Positions 47,304-56,555 of a stretch of 64,000 nt of DNA are shown here, piece after piece. Under the pieces are notes generated by a model. It was not told the origin of the DNA, made no database searches, and was given only the letters and a program-made list of their open reading frames with translations. Within the stretch, counting starts at the first letter, position 1; the number at the start of each line of letters is the position of its first letter. The translations under genes and the position numbers were made by a program. Source of the DNA: an uncultured Thermoanaerobaculum sp. (GTDB lineage: Bacteria; Acidobacteriota; Thermoanaerobaculia; Thermoanaerobaculales; Thermoanaerobaculaceae); the NCBI GenBank assembly GCA_937934115.1, contig CALHAH010000022.1:23119-87118 (forward strand). The letters run 5' to 3'.

Positions 47304-47318
47304 TCGCAAGATGACGAA
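47303..47318 (+). promoter_or_regulatory. Second TTCG-N8-CGAA operator-like element
   Basis: Identical position relative to -10 and identical 8-nt spacing as at 41089-41104. Confidence 0.55.
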
Positions 47319-47384
47319 CTGTCTGCCCCTGCCATGGAGTGGGGGGAGCTCCTGAATGCGCGGGCGGCGGAAAGGAGGGTTGCG

Positions 47385-47801
47385 GTGAAGAAAACAAAAA
47401 CAAGCTTCGTCCTCGGCACGGTGGTTCTTCTCATGACCGCTTTGAGCTTTGCGGAAGCGCAAGGACCAACATCTCCCCCCGTGGGGGTGGCGTCACCCGC
47501 AGACCTCAGCGCGCTTTTGAAAAGCGGTAAATGGGTCATTGTGGAGTTTGGAGGAGAACACTGCATCCCCTGCCGGGCTATGCAGCCAATTCTGCAAAAG
47601 CTGCGGGATGAGCTTGCGGGGAAAGTGGAGATCCGCAACTTTTGGGTCCAGGAGCATCCCCCGGTGGCCCGCCAATACAGGGTGATGGTGATTCCCACGC
47701 AAGTGGTTTTTAACCCCAAAGGTGAAGAGGTTTTCCGGCACATGGGGTATTACCCGTTGGAGGAGTTTCGGGCGGCATTGGCGGAAAAGGGACTAAAGTG
47801 A
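47385..47801 (+). CDS. Secreted thioredoxin-like protein (CIPC)
   Basis: Signal peptide; WVIVEFGGEHCIPCRAMQPILQKL; RYRVMVIPTQVVFNPKG-type cis-Pro; RBS GGAAAGGAGG, GTG start. Confidence 0.85.
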   Translation: MKKTKTSFVLGTVVLLMTALSFAEAQGPTSPPVGVASPADLSALLKSGKWVIVEFGGEHCIPCRAMQPILQKLRDELAGKVEIRNFWVQEHPPVARQYRVMVIPTQVVFNPKGEEVFRHMGYYPLEEFRAALAEKGLK

Positions 47802-48506
47802 ATGGAAAGCCTGCTTACTGAGCTGGCCCAGCGCGCTGCGGCTGCCCCTCCCTTGCTCACTTTAGCGTTGGTTTTTCTCGGGGGTCTTCTGTCCTCTGCC
47901 AGTCCCTGCGTGCTGGCGGCGGTGCCCTTAATTGTTGCCACGGTGGGCGGAACCAGCACGAGCCGACAGCGAGCCCTGGTTTTAACCCTAGCGTTTGTTT
48001 CAGGTTTGGTGCTGTGTTTTACGCTTTTGGGGGCGTTGGCTGCCCTCACTGGCAGGTTGATTGGCGACGTGGGACCAGGCTGGCTCGTGCTCTTGGGTGT
48101 GGTGGCCGTGGCCATGGGGGCGTACCTAGCCCGCCTTGTGCAGTTGCCTTTACCACAGGTAAGGCCGAGCAGGCTGCGGGGTGCCGGCGTGCTGGGGGCT
48201 TTCGCCTTGGGGGCCTTGACCGGTACGCTGTCGTCACCTTGTGCCACGCCTATCCTCGTGGTGATCCTGTCTTTGGTGGCCTTCGAACGGCAGGTGGCTT
48301 GGGGCATTTTATTGTTGGGAGTTTACGCTTTAGGTCATGTGGTGCTTCTCTTTGCTGCCGGTGCGGTAAGTGGTTTTGCCACGGCTTTTCTTTCAAGCCG
48401 GGCGGCCCGGTGGGGTGAACGCCTCCATCGCGCCTTTGGTATGGTGCTTTTGGGACTTGGTTTGTGGGTACTGATTCCGGCGTTACATCGGTGGTTAGCG
48501 CCGTGA
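47802..48506 (+). CDS. ccdA: CcdA/DsbD-type transmembrane thiol transporter
   Basis: SSASPCVLAAVPLIVA...GALTGTLSSPCATPILVVIL paired TM cysteines. Confidence 0.85.
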   Translation: MESLLTELAQRAAAAPPLLTLALVFLGGLLSSASPCVLAAVPLIVATVGGTSTSRQRALVLTLAFVSGLVLCFTLLGALAALTGRLIGDVGPGWLVLLGVVAVAMGAYLARLVQLPLPQVRPSRLRGAGVLGAFALGALTGTLSSPCATPILVVILSLVAFERQVAWGILLLGVYALGHVVLLFAAGAVSGFATAFLSSRAARWGERLHRAFGMVLLGLGLWVLIPALHRWLAP

Positions 48507-48526
48507 CACAAAGGGGGGAGAAAAAC

Positions 48527-48775
48527 ATGAGCGACGTGAAGGTAATTGAGGTTTTGGGGCCAGGATGTCCGCGCTGTAAAGCCACCTTAGAAGTGGTGCA
48601 GAAGGTGGTAGAAGAGGCGGGCCTTTCCTGCCAAGTGATAAAAAACGAATCCATTGACCGTATGGTGGAGCTGGGCCTCATGGCCACGCCAGGAGTTGCC
48701 GTGGATGGTAAAGTGGTGATTTTTGGACGAATTCCAAAACCAGAGGAGGTCCGTCGCGCCCTTGGTTTGGTGTGA
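48527..48775 (+). CDS. Small redox-active-disulfide (MTH895-like) thioredoxin/glutaredoxin
   Basis: VIEVLGPGCPRCKATLEVVQKVVEEAG...GLMATPGVAVDGKVVIFG. Confidence 0.88.
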   Translation: MSDVKVIEVLGPGCPRCKATLEVVQKVVEEAGLSCQVIKNESIDRMVELGLMATPGVAVDGKVVIFGRIPKPEEVRRALGLV

Positions 48776-48808
48776 GTAGCGGCAGGTCTGTAGCGGGGGG
48801 AATGCACC

Positions 48809-49987
48809 ATGAATGAGCGGACCAAGCTCGGCCTTATAGTCGCGGTTTTCTTGGCGGCGTATTTTCTGCCCATAGAGCACGCGCGCGTGCAGCAGTCCTT
48901 TTTGGAAGGCCTGTTTCTCCTAAAGGACTATGCCCGTCAGCACGTGTTGCTGTGTCTTGTGCCGGCTTTTTTCATTGCTGGAGCTATTGGCGTTTTCGTA
49001 AGCCAGGGGGCAGTGTGGCGCTACCTGGGATCCACTGCTCCCCGGCATGTGGCGTACGGGGTCGCTGCCGTTTCGGGATCTATCCTTGCCGTTTGTTCGT
49101 GTACAGTCCTCCCTTTGTTTGCTGGAATTTACAAGCGAGGTGCCGGGCTCGGACCGGCTACGGCCTTTCTTTACTCAGGTCCTGCCATCAATGTGCTAGC
49201 CATTATCCTCACGGCCCGAGTTTTGGGTCTTGAACTTGGCCTTGCCAGGGCCATAGGTGCGGTTTTGTTTGCGGTGGTGATGGGAGTGCTCATGGCAGTG
49301 ATATTCCGGCGGGAGGAGGCGGAACGGCAGGCGGCGGGGGTGGATCCTTTCGCGTACCAGAGCTCGGAAGAAGGTCGAAAGGGGTGGCAAGACGCTACCT
49401 TCATGGCGGTAATGGTGGGCATTTTGGTTTTTGCCAACTGGGGTGAACCGAATCGGATGGTTGGCCTGTTTGCTTTCATATGGCGAATTCATTGGGTCCT
49501 GGTGGCGGTGTTGGGTGTGGCTTTAGTTTTAATGCTTTGGCGCTGGTACGACCGAGAAGAGTTGCGTAGCTGGGTGGAAGCGAGCTGGGGTTTTGCCAAG
49601 CAAATTTTTCCTCTCCTTTTCGCCGGAGTCTTGGTCTCCGGCTGGCTGTTGGGCCGGCCTGGTCTGGACCACGGAATCATTCCAGCCCGCTGGGTGGCCT
49701 CGGTGGTGGGTGGCAACTCCCTTAGTGCCAACCTTGTGGCGTCGGTGGTGGGGGCGTTTATGTACTTTGCCACCCTCACCGAGGTTCCCATTTTGCAAAC
49801 CCTCCTTGGTGCCGGCATGGGCAAGGGACCAGCTCTGGCTTTGCTGCTTGCGGGACCAGCACTTTCTTTGCCCAATATGTTGGTCATCAACTCTTACCTT
49901 GGCCCTAAGAAGACCGTTACCTATGTTTCTCTGGTGGTGATTATGGCTACCTTGTCGGGACTCATTTTTGGGACCGTGGCAAGCTAA
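48809..49987 (+). CDS. ArsP/DUF318 permease, copy 2
   Basis: SILAVCSCTVLPLFAGIYKRGAGLGPATAFLYSGPAINVLAIILTARVLG; TEVPILQTLLGAGMGKGPALALLLAGPALSLPNML. Confidence 0.85.
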   Translation: MNERTKLGLIVAVFLAAYFLPIEHARVQQSFLEGLFLLKDYARQHVLLCLVPAFFIAGAIGVFVSQGAVWRYLGSTAPRHVAYGVAAVSGSILAVCSCTVLPLFAGIYKRGAGLGPATAFLYSGPAINVLAIILTARVLGLELGLARAIGAVLFAVVMGVLMAVIFRREEAERQAAGVDPFAYQSSEEGRKGWQDATFMAVMVGILVFANWGEPNRMVGLFAFIWRIHWVLVAVLGVALVLMLWRWYDREELRSWVEASWGFAKQIFPLLFAGVLVSGWLLGRPGLDHGIIPARWVASVVGGNSLSANLVASVVGAFMYFATLTEVPILQTLLGAGMGKGPALALLLAGPALSLPNMLVINSYLGPKKTVTYVSLVVIMATLSGLIFGTVAS

Positions 49988-50144
49988 AAAACTTGGCAGG
50001 TGGCCTGCCCCAGGCGCGGCAGGCTGGCTTAGGACGTGCTGGGGTTTTGGGGGCTGTGCTTAGTCCCGCGAACTATTGCGGGCAGGTTCGGTTAGGCCCA
50101 TGATGAAAAGCGCAGCAAGGGCCCCGTTGCCTCTGGGCAAGAGT

Positions 50145-50181
50145 GTTGTGGTTTTCAACTACCGCTGTTGTGTTTTTCAAC
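50145..50181 (+). promoter_or_regulatory. Tandem enhancer-like sites GTTGTGGTTTTCAAC and GTTGTGTTTTTCAAC
   Basis: Two near-identical 15-mers (14/15), GTTG-N7-CAAC, centres 22 bp apart, about 150-190 bp upstream of the sigma-54 promoter. Confidence 0.6.
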
Positions 50182-50330
50182 GCTGAAGCTCTCCACGACC
50201 AACCCCTCATCTCCCTTGAACTACAAGGCTTATTCCTTTGGGGGGTGTTTTTACCTTGCGGCCACCTGTGGTACCGTTGAATTATGAAACACGATTCTTC
50301 GCATTTTCATCGTCTCACGCTTGTGATATA

Positions 50331-50346
50331 TGGCACGACCTCTGCA
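50331..50346 (+). promoter_or_regulatory. Sigma-54-type promoter TGGCACGACCTCTGCA
   Basis: GG-N10-GC spacing; near-identical to the site at 56978. Confidence 0.75.
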
Positions 50347-50417
50347 AAAGCCCAGCAGGGGGTGAGTATGGTGGCCCTGCCCAGGGTCCAAGCGAAGGAC
50401 CGCGAAAGGATGGGAAC

Positions 50418-52007
50418 GTGAGGCTAGCGGCGAAACTGACTACCATTGTGGCTATCGGCTTGGTGGTGGTTTTTGGTGCCATGACCGCGCTCAACTTGTG
50501 GCTCCAAAAACGAGCGACCTTGCGGATCCTGCAGCTCAACGGCAGGCAACTGGGCGACATGGTGGTGGCCGCTACGCGCGACGGCATGCTCCACAATGAC
50601 ACGGAGCGCATTCAAGCCACCGTGGAGGCCTTGGCTCGGCAAGGGGAAATGGGCGTCATCCGCATCATGCGCAAGGATGGCACCATCATGTACTCCAGCA
50701 TACCGGCAGAAATTGGCCGCCGCTTGCGTCTTAACGATGAGCAGTGCGTGGTTTGCCATACCGGTGCCGTACCCCCTCGGGAACTGCCGCCGGAACTTCG
50801 CACCAGGCAAGTTACTGGGGAGGGGGGACGTGCTTTGGGGGTTATCCAAACCATCCTCAACGAAAAGGAGTGCTCGCAAGGGGGTTGCCACGTGCATCCG
50901 GAAACGGAAACCCTTTTGGGAATCTTGGATGTGAATGTGTGGCTCACGCCCCATGAGGAAATCCGAGCCGAGAGTGCTTTGGGGATGACCGTGGTAAGTG
51001 TCCTGGGGATTGCTCTTGGCATTGGCGCTACCGCCCTGGCGGTGCGACAAATGGTGCACCTTCGGGTCCGCACCCTCATCGCTCACACGCAAAAAATTGC
51101 CGCTGGCGATCTTTCCGCGCGCGTTCCGGAAGTGGGTAGCGATGAGTTAGCTGATTTGGCCAAACATTTCAACCGTATGGCGCGCGATCTGGAAACGGCG
51201 CGTGAGGAGTTGCTGGAGTGGGGAAGAACACTGGAAATGCGGGTGGAAGAAAAAGCGCAAGAGCTGGAGAGAGCAAAGGATCACATCCTGCAAGTGGAAA
51301 AAATGGCTTCCTTGGGAAAACTGGCGGCGGTAGTAGCTCACGAGATTAACAACCCCCTTTCCAGCGTCGTAACCTATGCCAAGCTTTTGAGCCGGCGCAT
51401 CAAGGCCCAGCACACATCAGAAGATCGGGAAGAAATCCTGCGTCTTTTAGATGCCATTGCTTCGGAGGCCAGTCGCTGCGGCCGCATCGTGAACCAACTC
51501 CTTTCTTTTGCGCGGAAAAAAGATGGCGATTTTTCCCCCACGAACCTCAACGAGGTGGCAGAAAAAGCTGTTTTTTTGGTTCTCCACAAGCTTGAGTTAA
51601 GCAACGTGAAGGCAGTCATGGAGTTGCAACCTGATCTACCATCCGTAGTCGCAGATGCGGGACAGGTTCAGCAGGCGCTCATGGCCTTGCTGATTAACGC
51701 CGCTGAAGCGATGGCGGGCAGCGGTGGGCACGTGAAAGTGGTAACCGCGCGGGCAGATGGAGGGGTGGCGGTAACCGTTGAGGACAACGGGCCTGGGATG
51801 ACACCCGAGGTGGCTGCCCGTGCCTTTGAGCCTTTTTTTACAACCAAATCCCAAGGCGGGGTGGGTCTTGGCCTCCCCGTGGTGTACGGCATTGTGGAAC
51901 GGCATGGAGGCCACATTGACTTGCAAACCGCCCCAGGTCAGGGTTGCCGGATAACGCTTTTCTTTCCCTTGGTGCCGGCGGCCCTGGAAGGAAAGGAGGA
52001 ATCATGA
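50418..52007 (+). CDS. Membrane sensor histidine kinase with periplasmic c-type heme-binding motifs
   Basis: N-terminal TM, CVVCH and CSQGGCH in sensor domain, HAMP, H-box VVAHEINNPLSSV, G-box GVGLGLPVVYGI; GTG start 50418. Confidence 0.85.
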   Translation: MRLAAKLTTIVAIGLVVVFGAMTALNLWLQKRATLRILQLNGRQLGDMVVAATRDGMLHNDTERIQATVEALARQGEMGVIRIMRKDGTIMYSSIPAEIGRRLRLNDEQCVVCHTGAVPPRELPPELRTRQVTGEGGRALGVIQTILNEKECSQGGCHVHPETETLLGILDVNVWLTPHEEIRAESALGMTVVSVLGIALGIGATALAVRQMVHLRVRTLIAHTQKIAAGDLSARVPEVGSDELADLAKHFNRMARDLETAREELLEWGRTLEMRVEEKAQELERAKDHILQVEKMASLGKLAAVVAHEINNPLSSVVTYAKLLSRRIKAQHTSEDREEILRLLDAIASEASRCGRIVNQLLSFARKKDGDFSPTNLNEVAEKAVFLVLHKLELSNVKAVMELQPDLPSVVADAGQVQQALMALLINAAEAMAGSGGHVKVVTARADGGVAVTVEDNGPGMTPEVAARAFEPFFTTKSQGGVGLGLPVVYGIVERHGGHIDLQTAPGQGCRITLFFPLVPAALEGKEES

Positions 52008-53365
52008 GCTCGCAAAACGCACGCCTCCTGATTGTGGATGATGAGCTCCACATGCGGGAATCGCTCGCGCGCTGGTTTACGGAAGATGGTTACGAAGTGG
52101 AGACTGTGGGCGATGCCAAAGGGGCTTTGGCCGCTTTGGGGAGGCAATCCTTCGATGCCATCATTACCGACATTCGCATGCCCGGCATGGACGGGCTTGA
52201 GCTCTTGAAGCAAATCAAGGAAAAAGACCCCAACGCCACCATTATCCTCGTGACGGCGTATGCTTCGGTGGCATCTGCGGTGGAAGCCCTCAAAGCAGGG
52301 GCTTACGACTATTTGGTGAAGCCCTTTGACCCCGAGGAGCTATCTCGCGTGGTGGCACGCGCTTGTGAGCGGACACGCCTTAAGGAAGAAAACATCGCCC
52401 TGAAGCAGAAATTGGCCGCCGCTGGCCGGGAGTTGGTGGTGGGCGAGAGCGAAGCCATGAAAAAAGTCATGAGCTTGGTGGAATCAGTGGCCCCCACGGA
52501 AACCACGGTCATGATTCGCGGAGAATCGGGAACGGGCAAAGAGCTCATCGCGCGCCTGATTCATGCCAAAAGTCCCCGCGCCTTTGGCCCCCTTGTGGCT
52601 GTAAACTGCGGCGCTCTTCCGGAAGGGGTTTTGGAATCAGAGCTTTTTGGGCACGAAAGGGGAGCCTTTACCGGTGCCGTGAGCCGGCGAAAAGGCAAGC
52701 TGGAGCTTGCTGACGGCGGCACGCTTTTTCTCGACGAAATCGGTGAAATTTCTCCGAAAGTCCAGGTGGAACTCCTACGGGTCATCGAGGAAAAACAACT
52801 GGTGCGCGTGGGCGGCACGCAACCGGTGCACGTGGATTTTCGTGTGGTTTGTGCCACCAACCGCGACCTCGAACAGGCGGTAAGGGAGGGGACCTTCCGG
52901 GAAGATTTGTACTATCGCTTGGCTGTTTTTCGTATTGATTTGCCGCCACTGCGTGAACGCAAGGAAGATATCTTGCCAATTGCCAACCATTACTTGAAGA
53001 AATTTGCCGAAGCCATGGGGCGCAAGGTGTGTTGCTTCTCGCCCAAGGCTAAGGAGTTGCTGCTCTCCTACCCTTGGCCAGGAAACATCCGTGAGCTCAT
53101 CAACGCTGTGGAGCGAGCTTTGGTGCTTTGTCGCGAAGGGGCGGTCCTACCTGAGCATCTGCCCATTGCACCAAGCAAAGCCGTTGCGCCCCCCAAGGAC
53201 GATGACCTGTCCTTGGAAGCCGTGGAGCGCCGTCACATCGAGTATGTACTGGAGCGGTGTGGACACAACGTCACCCAGGCAGCAAAGCTCCTGGGGATTG
53301 ATCGCGTAACCCTTTACAACCGCATGCGGCGTTATGGCATCGCATGGCGTCAACGGGAGTGCTAG
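52004..53365 (+). CDS. NtrC-family sigma-54-dependent response regulator
   Basis: Receiver (DIRMPGMDG), GESGTGKELIARLIH, GAFTGA, FLDEIGEISPKVQVELLRVIEEK, Fis HTH. Confidence 0.93.
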   Translation: MSSQNARLLIVDDELHMRESLARWFTEDGYEVETVGDAKGALAALGRQSFDAIITDIRMPGMDGLELLKQIKEKDPNATIILVTAYASVASAVEALKAGAYDYLVKPFDPEELSRVVARACERTRLKEENIALKQKLAAAGRELVVGESEAMKKVMSLVESVAPTETTVMIRGESGTGKELIARLIHAKSPRAFGPLVAVNCGALPEGVLESELFGHERGAFTGAVSRRKGKLELADGGTLFLDEIGEISPKVQVELLRVIEEKQLVRVGGTQPVHVDFRVVCATNRDLEQAVREGTFREDLYYRLAVFRIDLPPLRERKEDILPIANHYLKKFAEAMGRKVCCFSPKAKELLLSYPWPGNIRELINAVERALVLCREGAVLPEHLPIAPSKAVAPPKDDDLSLEAVERRHIEYVLERCGHNVTQAAKLLGIDRVTLYNRMRRYGIAWRQREC

Positions 53366-53940
53366 TGGCGGCAACGCCTTGGGCGCTGGAGCTTATGCTT
53401 GTGGGTGCGGTTCCCTTGGCCGTGGTGCGCAGGTTGCAAGCTAACCTGCAGGAGATTCTTCACCACCCCGTGTCCATCATGCCGGAAAGGTTAGATCCTA
53501 GCCCTGCTTTTAACCCAGCGCGGCGCCAGTACGACGCCATGACTCTCTTGGGGTTGCTGCAACCCCTACCCGGCAAACACCAGGTTCGCCGTTTGGGTGT
53601 TACCGACGTGGACATTTTCCTTCCGGTCTTCACGCACATTTTTGGTTTGGGTTCGCTTTCGGGGGGTGCGGCGGTGGTTTCTCTTTTCCGTTTGCGCCCC
53701 GAAAACAACGGCTACCCCCCCAACCAGGAACTCCTCCACTGGCGCCTTGCCAAAGAAGCCCTGCACGAGCTTGGTCATTTGTTTGGGTTGAGGCACTGCC
53801 CGGTTCCATGGTGTGCCATGGCCTCATCCCGTAGCGCGGAAGAAGTGGATCTCAAGGACGCGGCGTTTTGTCCAACCTGCGCTGAGCAGATAGGCATTGT
53901 GCCGCTACCAAAAGGCTTTACGGCCCACAAGCCGTGGTGA
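53344..53940 (+). CDS. Archaemetzincin-family zinc metalloprotease
   Basis: HELGHLFGLRHCPVPWCAMASSRSAEEVDLKDAAFCPTC matches HExxHxxGxxH-C-x4-C-x-M-...-K-...-C-x2-C. Confidence 0.85.
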   Translation: MASTGVLVAATPWALELMLVGAVPLAVVRRLQANLQEILHHPVSIMPERLDPSPAFNPARRQYDAMTLLGLLQPLPGKHQVRRLGVTDVDIFLPVFTHIFGLGSLSGGAAVVSLFRLRPENNGYPPNQELLHWRLAKEALHELGHLFGLRHCPVPWCAMASSRSAEEVDLKDAAFCPTCAEQIGIVPLPKGFTAHKPW

Positions 53941-53977
53941 GCCGTGGGTGAAAGGGGAATTGGAAAGGAGGATACCC

Positions 53978-54472
53978 ATGAGCGCATGTTCACACAATCA
54001 CGTAGTCCGCAATTTTGTGGCGGTTCTTCTCGTTTTGATTGGCTTTAGCCCAGGCCCAGCCAGAGCGAGAGGCGACGTGCACGGGAAGCAAAATCCTCCT
54101 GAGGAGCTGGTATTTCCGTCCCCGATTGGAACCGTCACCTTTCCGCACGCCCTTCACGTAACCGATCTGGGAGCATCCTGTACCGACTGCCATCACCCGG
54201 CGGCTGCTCCGGCCCTGGAGACGCCGCACCCGCAATGGCTCCCCAAGGCTGGCCACCAGTGCTTGGCGTGTCACGGGAAAAAGGAAACCACGGCTGAGCA
54301 CTTTGCATGTACGGATTGTCATAGTCAGCCCCTGCCTGCCAGTCACGGGGTGATCCCCAGTCGCAAAGTGGCCATTCATCTCACCTGTGGCCGCTGCCAC
54401 GAATTTGGCACCGGCCCCGTGGCCAGTAAAGCCTGTGTGACCTGTCATAGTGGGGCCAAGGCGCCTTGGTGA
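53978..54472 (+). CDS. Pentaheme cytochrome c (class III/c7-like)
   Basis: Signal peptide plus CTDCHH, CLACH, CTDCH, CGRCH, CVTCH. Confidence 0.8.
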   Translation: MSACSHNHVVRNFVAVLLVLIGFSPGPARARGDVHGKQNPPEELVFPSPIGTVTFPHALHVTDLGASCTDCHHPAAAPALETPHPQWLPKAGHQCLACHGKKETTAEHFACTDCHSQPLPASHGVIPSRKVAIHLTCGRCHEFGTGPVASKACVTCHSGAKAPW

Positions 54473-54486
54473 GAGGAGGAGGGACC

Positions 54487-55341
54487 ATGAATCGGAGAAA
54501 ATTCCTCACACTTGCAGCGTCTGCCACGGCGGTGGCGACGGCGAAGGCGGTAGGCGCCGTCTCGTTTAAGCGCCAGGAGAAGGAGAAAGAAGAGTTTGTT
54601 GGTGTTCTCATCGACACCACCCGCTGCATCGGCTGTCGGCAGTGCGAAATTGCATGCGCTGAGGTCAACCAGTTGCCGGTGCCCAAACCAGGAGAAGACG
54701 AGGGCTTGACCCGGACCCGGGACACGAGCCCCGAACAATTTACCGTGGTAAACGCCTTCAATACCGAAAAGGGCAAGGTGTTTGTTAAAAAACAGTGCCT
54801 GCACTGCTGGCAACCCGCCTGCGCAGCCGCCTGTCCCAGCAACGCCATGGAAAAAACGCCTCAAGGCCCAGTCATTTGGCATCCCGACCGTTGCTTGGGC
54901 TGCCGCTACTGCATGCTGGCCTGTCCGTTTAATATCCCCAAATTCGAGTATTTCAGCCCCAACCCACGGATCCGCAAGTGCACCATGTGCTTTTCTCGGC
55001 TAGAGGAAGGGAAAATCCCAGCCTGTGTGGCTGCCTGCCCCATGGATGCGTTGCAGTTCGGCAAGAAGCGTGAACTCATGGAAATTGCCCGCAGCCGCAT
55101 ATACAACAATCCGGATCGGTATGTTCGCCACATCTACGGCGAATATGAGGCCGGGGGCACGGGCTGGCTTTATTTGGCCGGTGTACCGTTTGAACAGCTG
55201 GGATTCCGTACCGACTTAGGCACGGAAACCTTCCCGGACTATACCCGAGAGTTCCTTTACGCCGTGCCTCTGGTGGACATCCTTCTGCCCAGTGTCCTCT
55301 ATGGCATTTGGGAGCTTACCAAGCAGAAAGGGGGGAAGTGA
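54487..55341 (+). CDS. Tat-exported 4Fe-4S ferredoxin subunit (DmsB/HybA-like)
   Basis: RRKFLTLA Tat motif; CIGCRQCEIAC, CLHCWQPACAAACP, CLGCRYCMLACP; C-terminal TM. Confidence 0.88.
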   Translation: MNRRKFLTLAASATAVATAKAVGAVSFKRQEKEKEEFVGVLIDTTRCIGCRQCEIACAEVNQLPVPKPGEDEGLTRTRDTSPEQFTVVNAFNTEKGKVFVKKQCLHCWQPACAAACPSNAMEKTPQGPVIWHPDRCLGCRYCMLACPFNIPKFEYFSPNPRIRKCTMCFSRLEEGKIPACVAACPMDALQFGKKRELMEIARSRIYNNPDRYVRHIYGEYEAGGTGWLYLAGVPFEQLGFRTDLGTETFPDYTREFLYAVPLVDILLPSVLYGIWELTKQKGGK

Positions 55342-55342
55342 C

Positions 55343-56539
55343 ATGGCTGTTGCCCAATCGCAAGCGCCGGTATCTCGTTGGCAGTTTATTTTGCAAGAAT
55401 TAAAACCTAAAGGCCCGCTCCTAACCCCTTTTAACGTACTAGCGGCTTTCATCATCGTTGGTGGGCTCATTATCACGGCCATTCGCTTCATCTACGGGCT
55501 CGGTGCCGTGACAAACCTCAGCCAAGAGTATCCGTGGGGGCTGTGGATTGGTTTCGATGTGATTACCGGTGTAGCTTTTGCTGGAGGTGCGTACATCATC
55601 ACTCTGTGCGTGTATGTCTTGAATGTGGAAAAGCTCCAGCCCATCGTCCGCCCTGCGGTGCTCAACGGATTTTTAAGCTACGTATTTTACGCAGGGGCCT
55701 TGGTCTTCGACTTGGGCCGACCGTGGCACATCGTAAACCCCATCATTGGAAATAAGTTCGGCTATAACTCCGTGATGTTCTTGGTAGCGTGGCACTTCCT
55801 CCTTTACATGCTGGCCGAGCTTTTGGAGTTTTCGCCCGTCATCGCCGAATGGCTGAACGCCAAAAAAGCAAAGCGCATTCTGGAGCGTCTCACCTTGGGC
55901 ACCGTCATCGTGGGCGTGACCCTATCGACTCTCCACCAGGCCGGCCTTGGTGCGCTCTTCCTCTTTTCCAAGACCAAACTGCATCCCCTTTGGTACTCGG
56001 AGTTCATCCCCGTCCTCTTCGTTGTTTCCAGTGTGTTCGCCGGCATTTCAATGATCCTTTTAGAGGGCACCATAAGCCACAAGGTATTTCGTGACCGCAT
56101 TGACCCTCGGTATCACGCAACCTTTGAGGAAATCGTTTTTTCCCTAGCCAAAGGTGCCGCAGTGACCATGTACGTCTATTTGTTCCTCAAGTTTTTGGTG
56201 TTTGTCCACGGGCAGCATTGGGAACACCTGGCAACTAAGTGGGGGGCGTGGTTCCTCGTGGAGGTGATTATCTTTACCCTCATACCCTGTGCGCTTTTCA
56301 CGCACGGCTACCGCCAGGAACGTCTCGATTTGGTGCGCATAGCAGCGGTGATGACCCTTCTGGGTATTTTGCTCAACCGCCTGAATGTTTCGATCATTGC
56401 CTTTAACTGGAACCTTCCCGTCACGTACTACCCCACAGTGTGGGAAGTTTGGGTTTCCCTCATGGTGGTGTTTGCCGAAATCCTGGTGTTCCGCTGGGTG
56501 GTGAACCGCATGCCGGTTTTTTCCGCGTCCGGCCACTAA
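55343..56539 (+). CDS. NrfD/HybB-family integral membrane quinone-interacting subunit
   Basis: Multiple TM; FVLDLGRPWH-like LVFDLGRPWHIVNPI, YSEFIPVLFVVSSVFAGISMILLEG. Confidence 0.88.
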   Translation: MAVAQSQAPVSRWQFILQELKPKGPLLTPFNVLAAFIIVGGLIITAIRFIYGLGAVTNLSQEYPWGLWIGFDVITGVAFAGGAYIITLCVYVLNVEKLQPIVRPAVLNGFLSYVFYAGALVFDLGRPWHIVNPIIGNKFGYNSVMFLVAWHFLLYMLAELLEFSPVIAEWLNAKKAKRILERLTLGTVIVGVTLSTLHQAGLGALFLFSKTKLHPLWYSEFIPVLFVVSSVFAGISMILLEGTISHKVFRDRIDPRYHATFEEIVFSLAKGAAVTMYVYLFLKFLVFVHGQHWEHLATKWGAWFLVEVIIFTLIPCALFTHGYRQERLDLVRIAAVMTLLGILLNRLNVSIIAFNWNLPVTYYPTVWEVWVSLMVVFAEILVFRWVVNRMPVFSASGH

Positions 56540-56555
56540 AAAGGAGGGGAGGATC

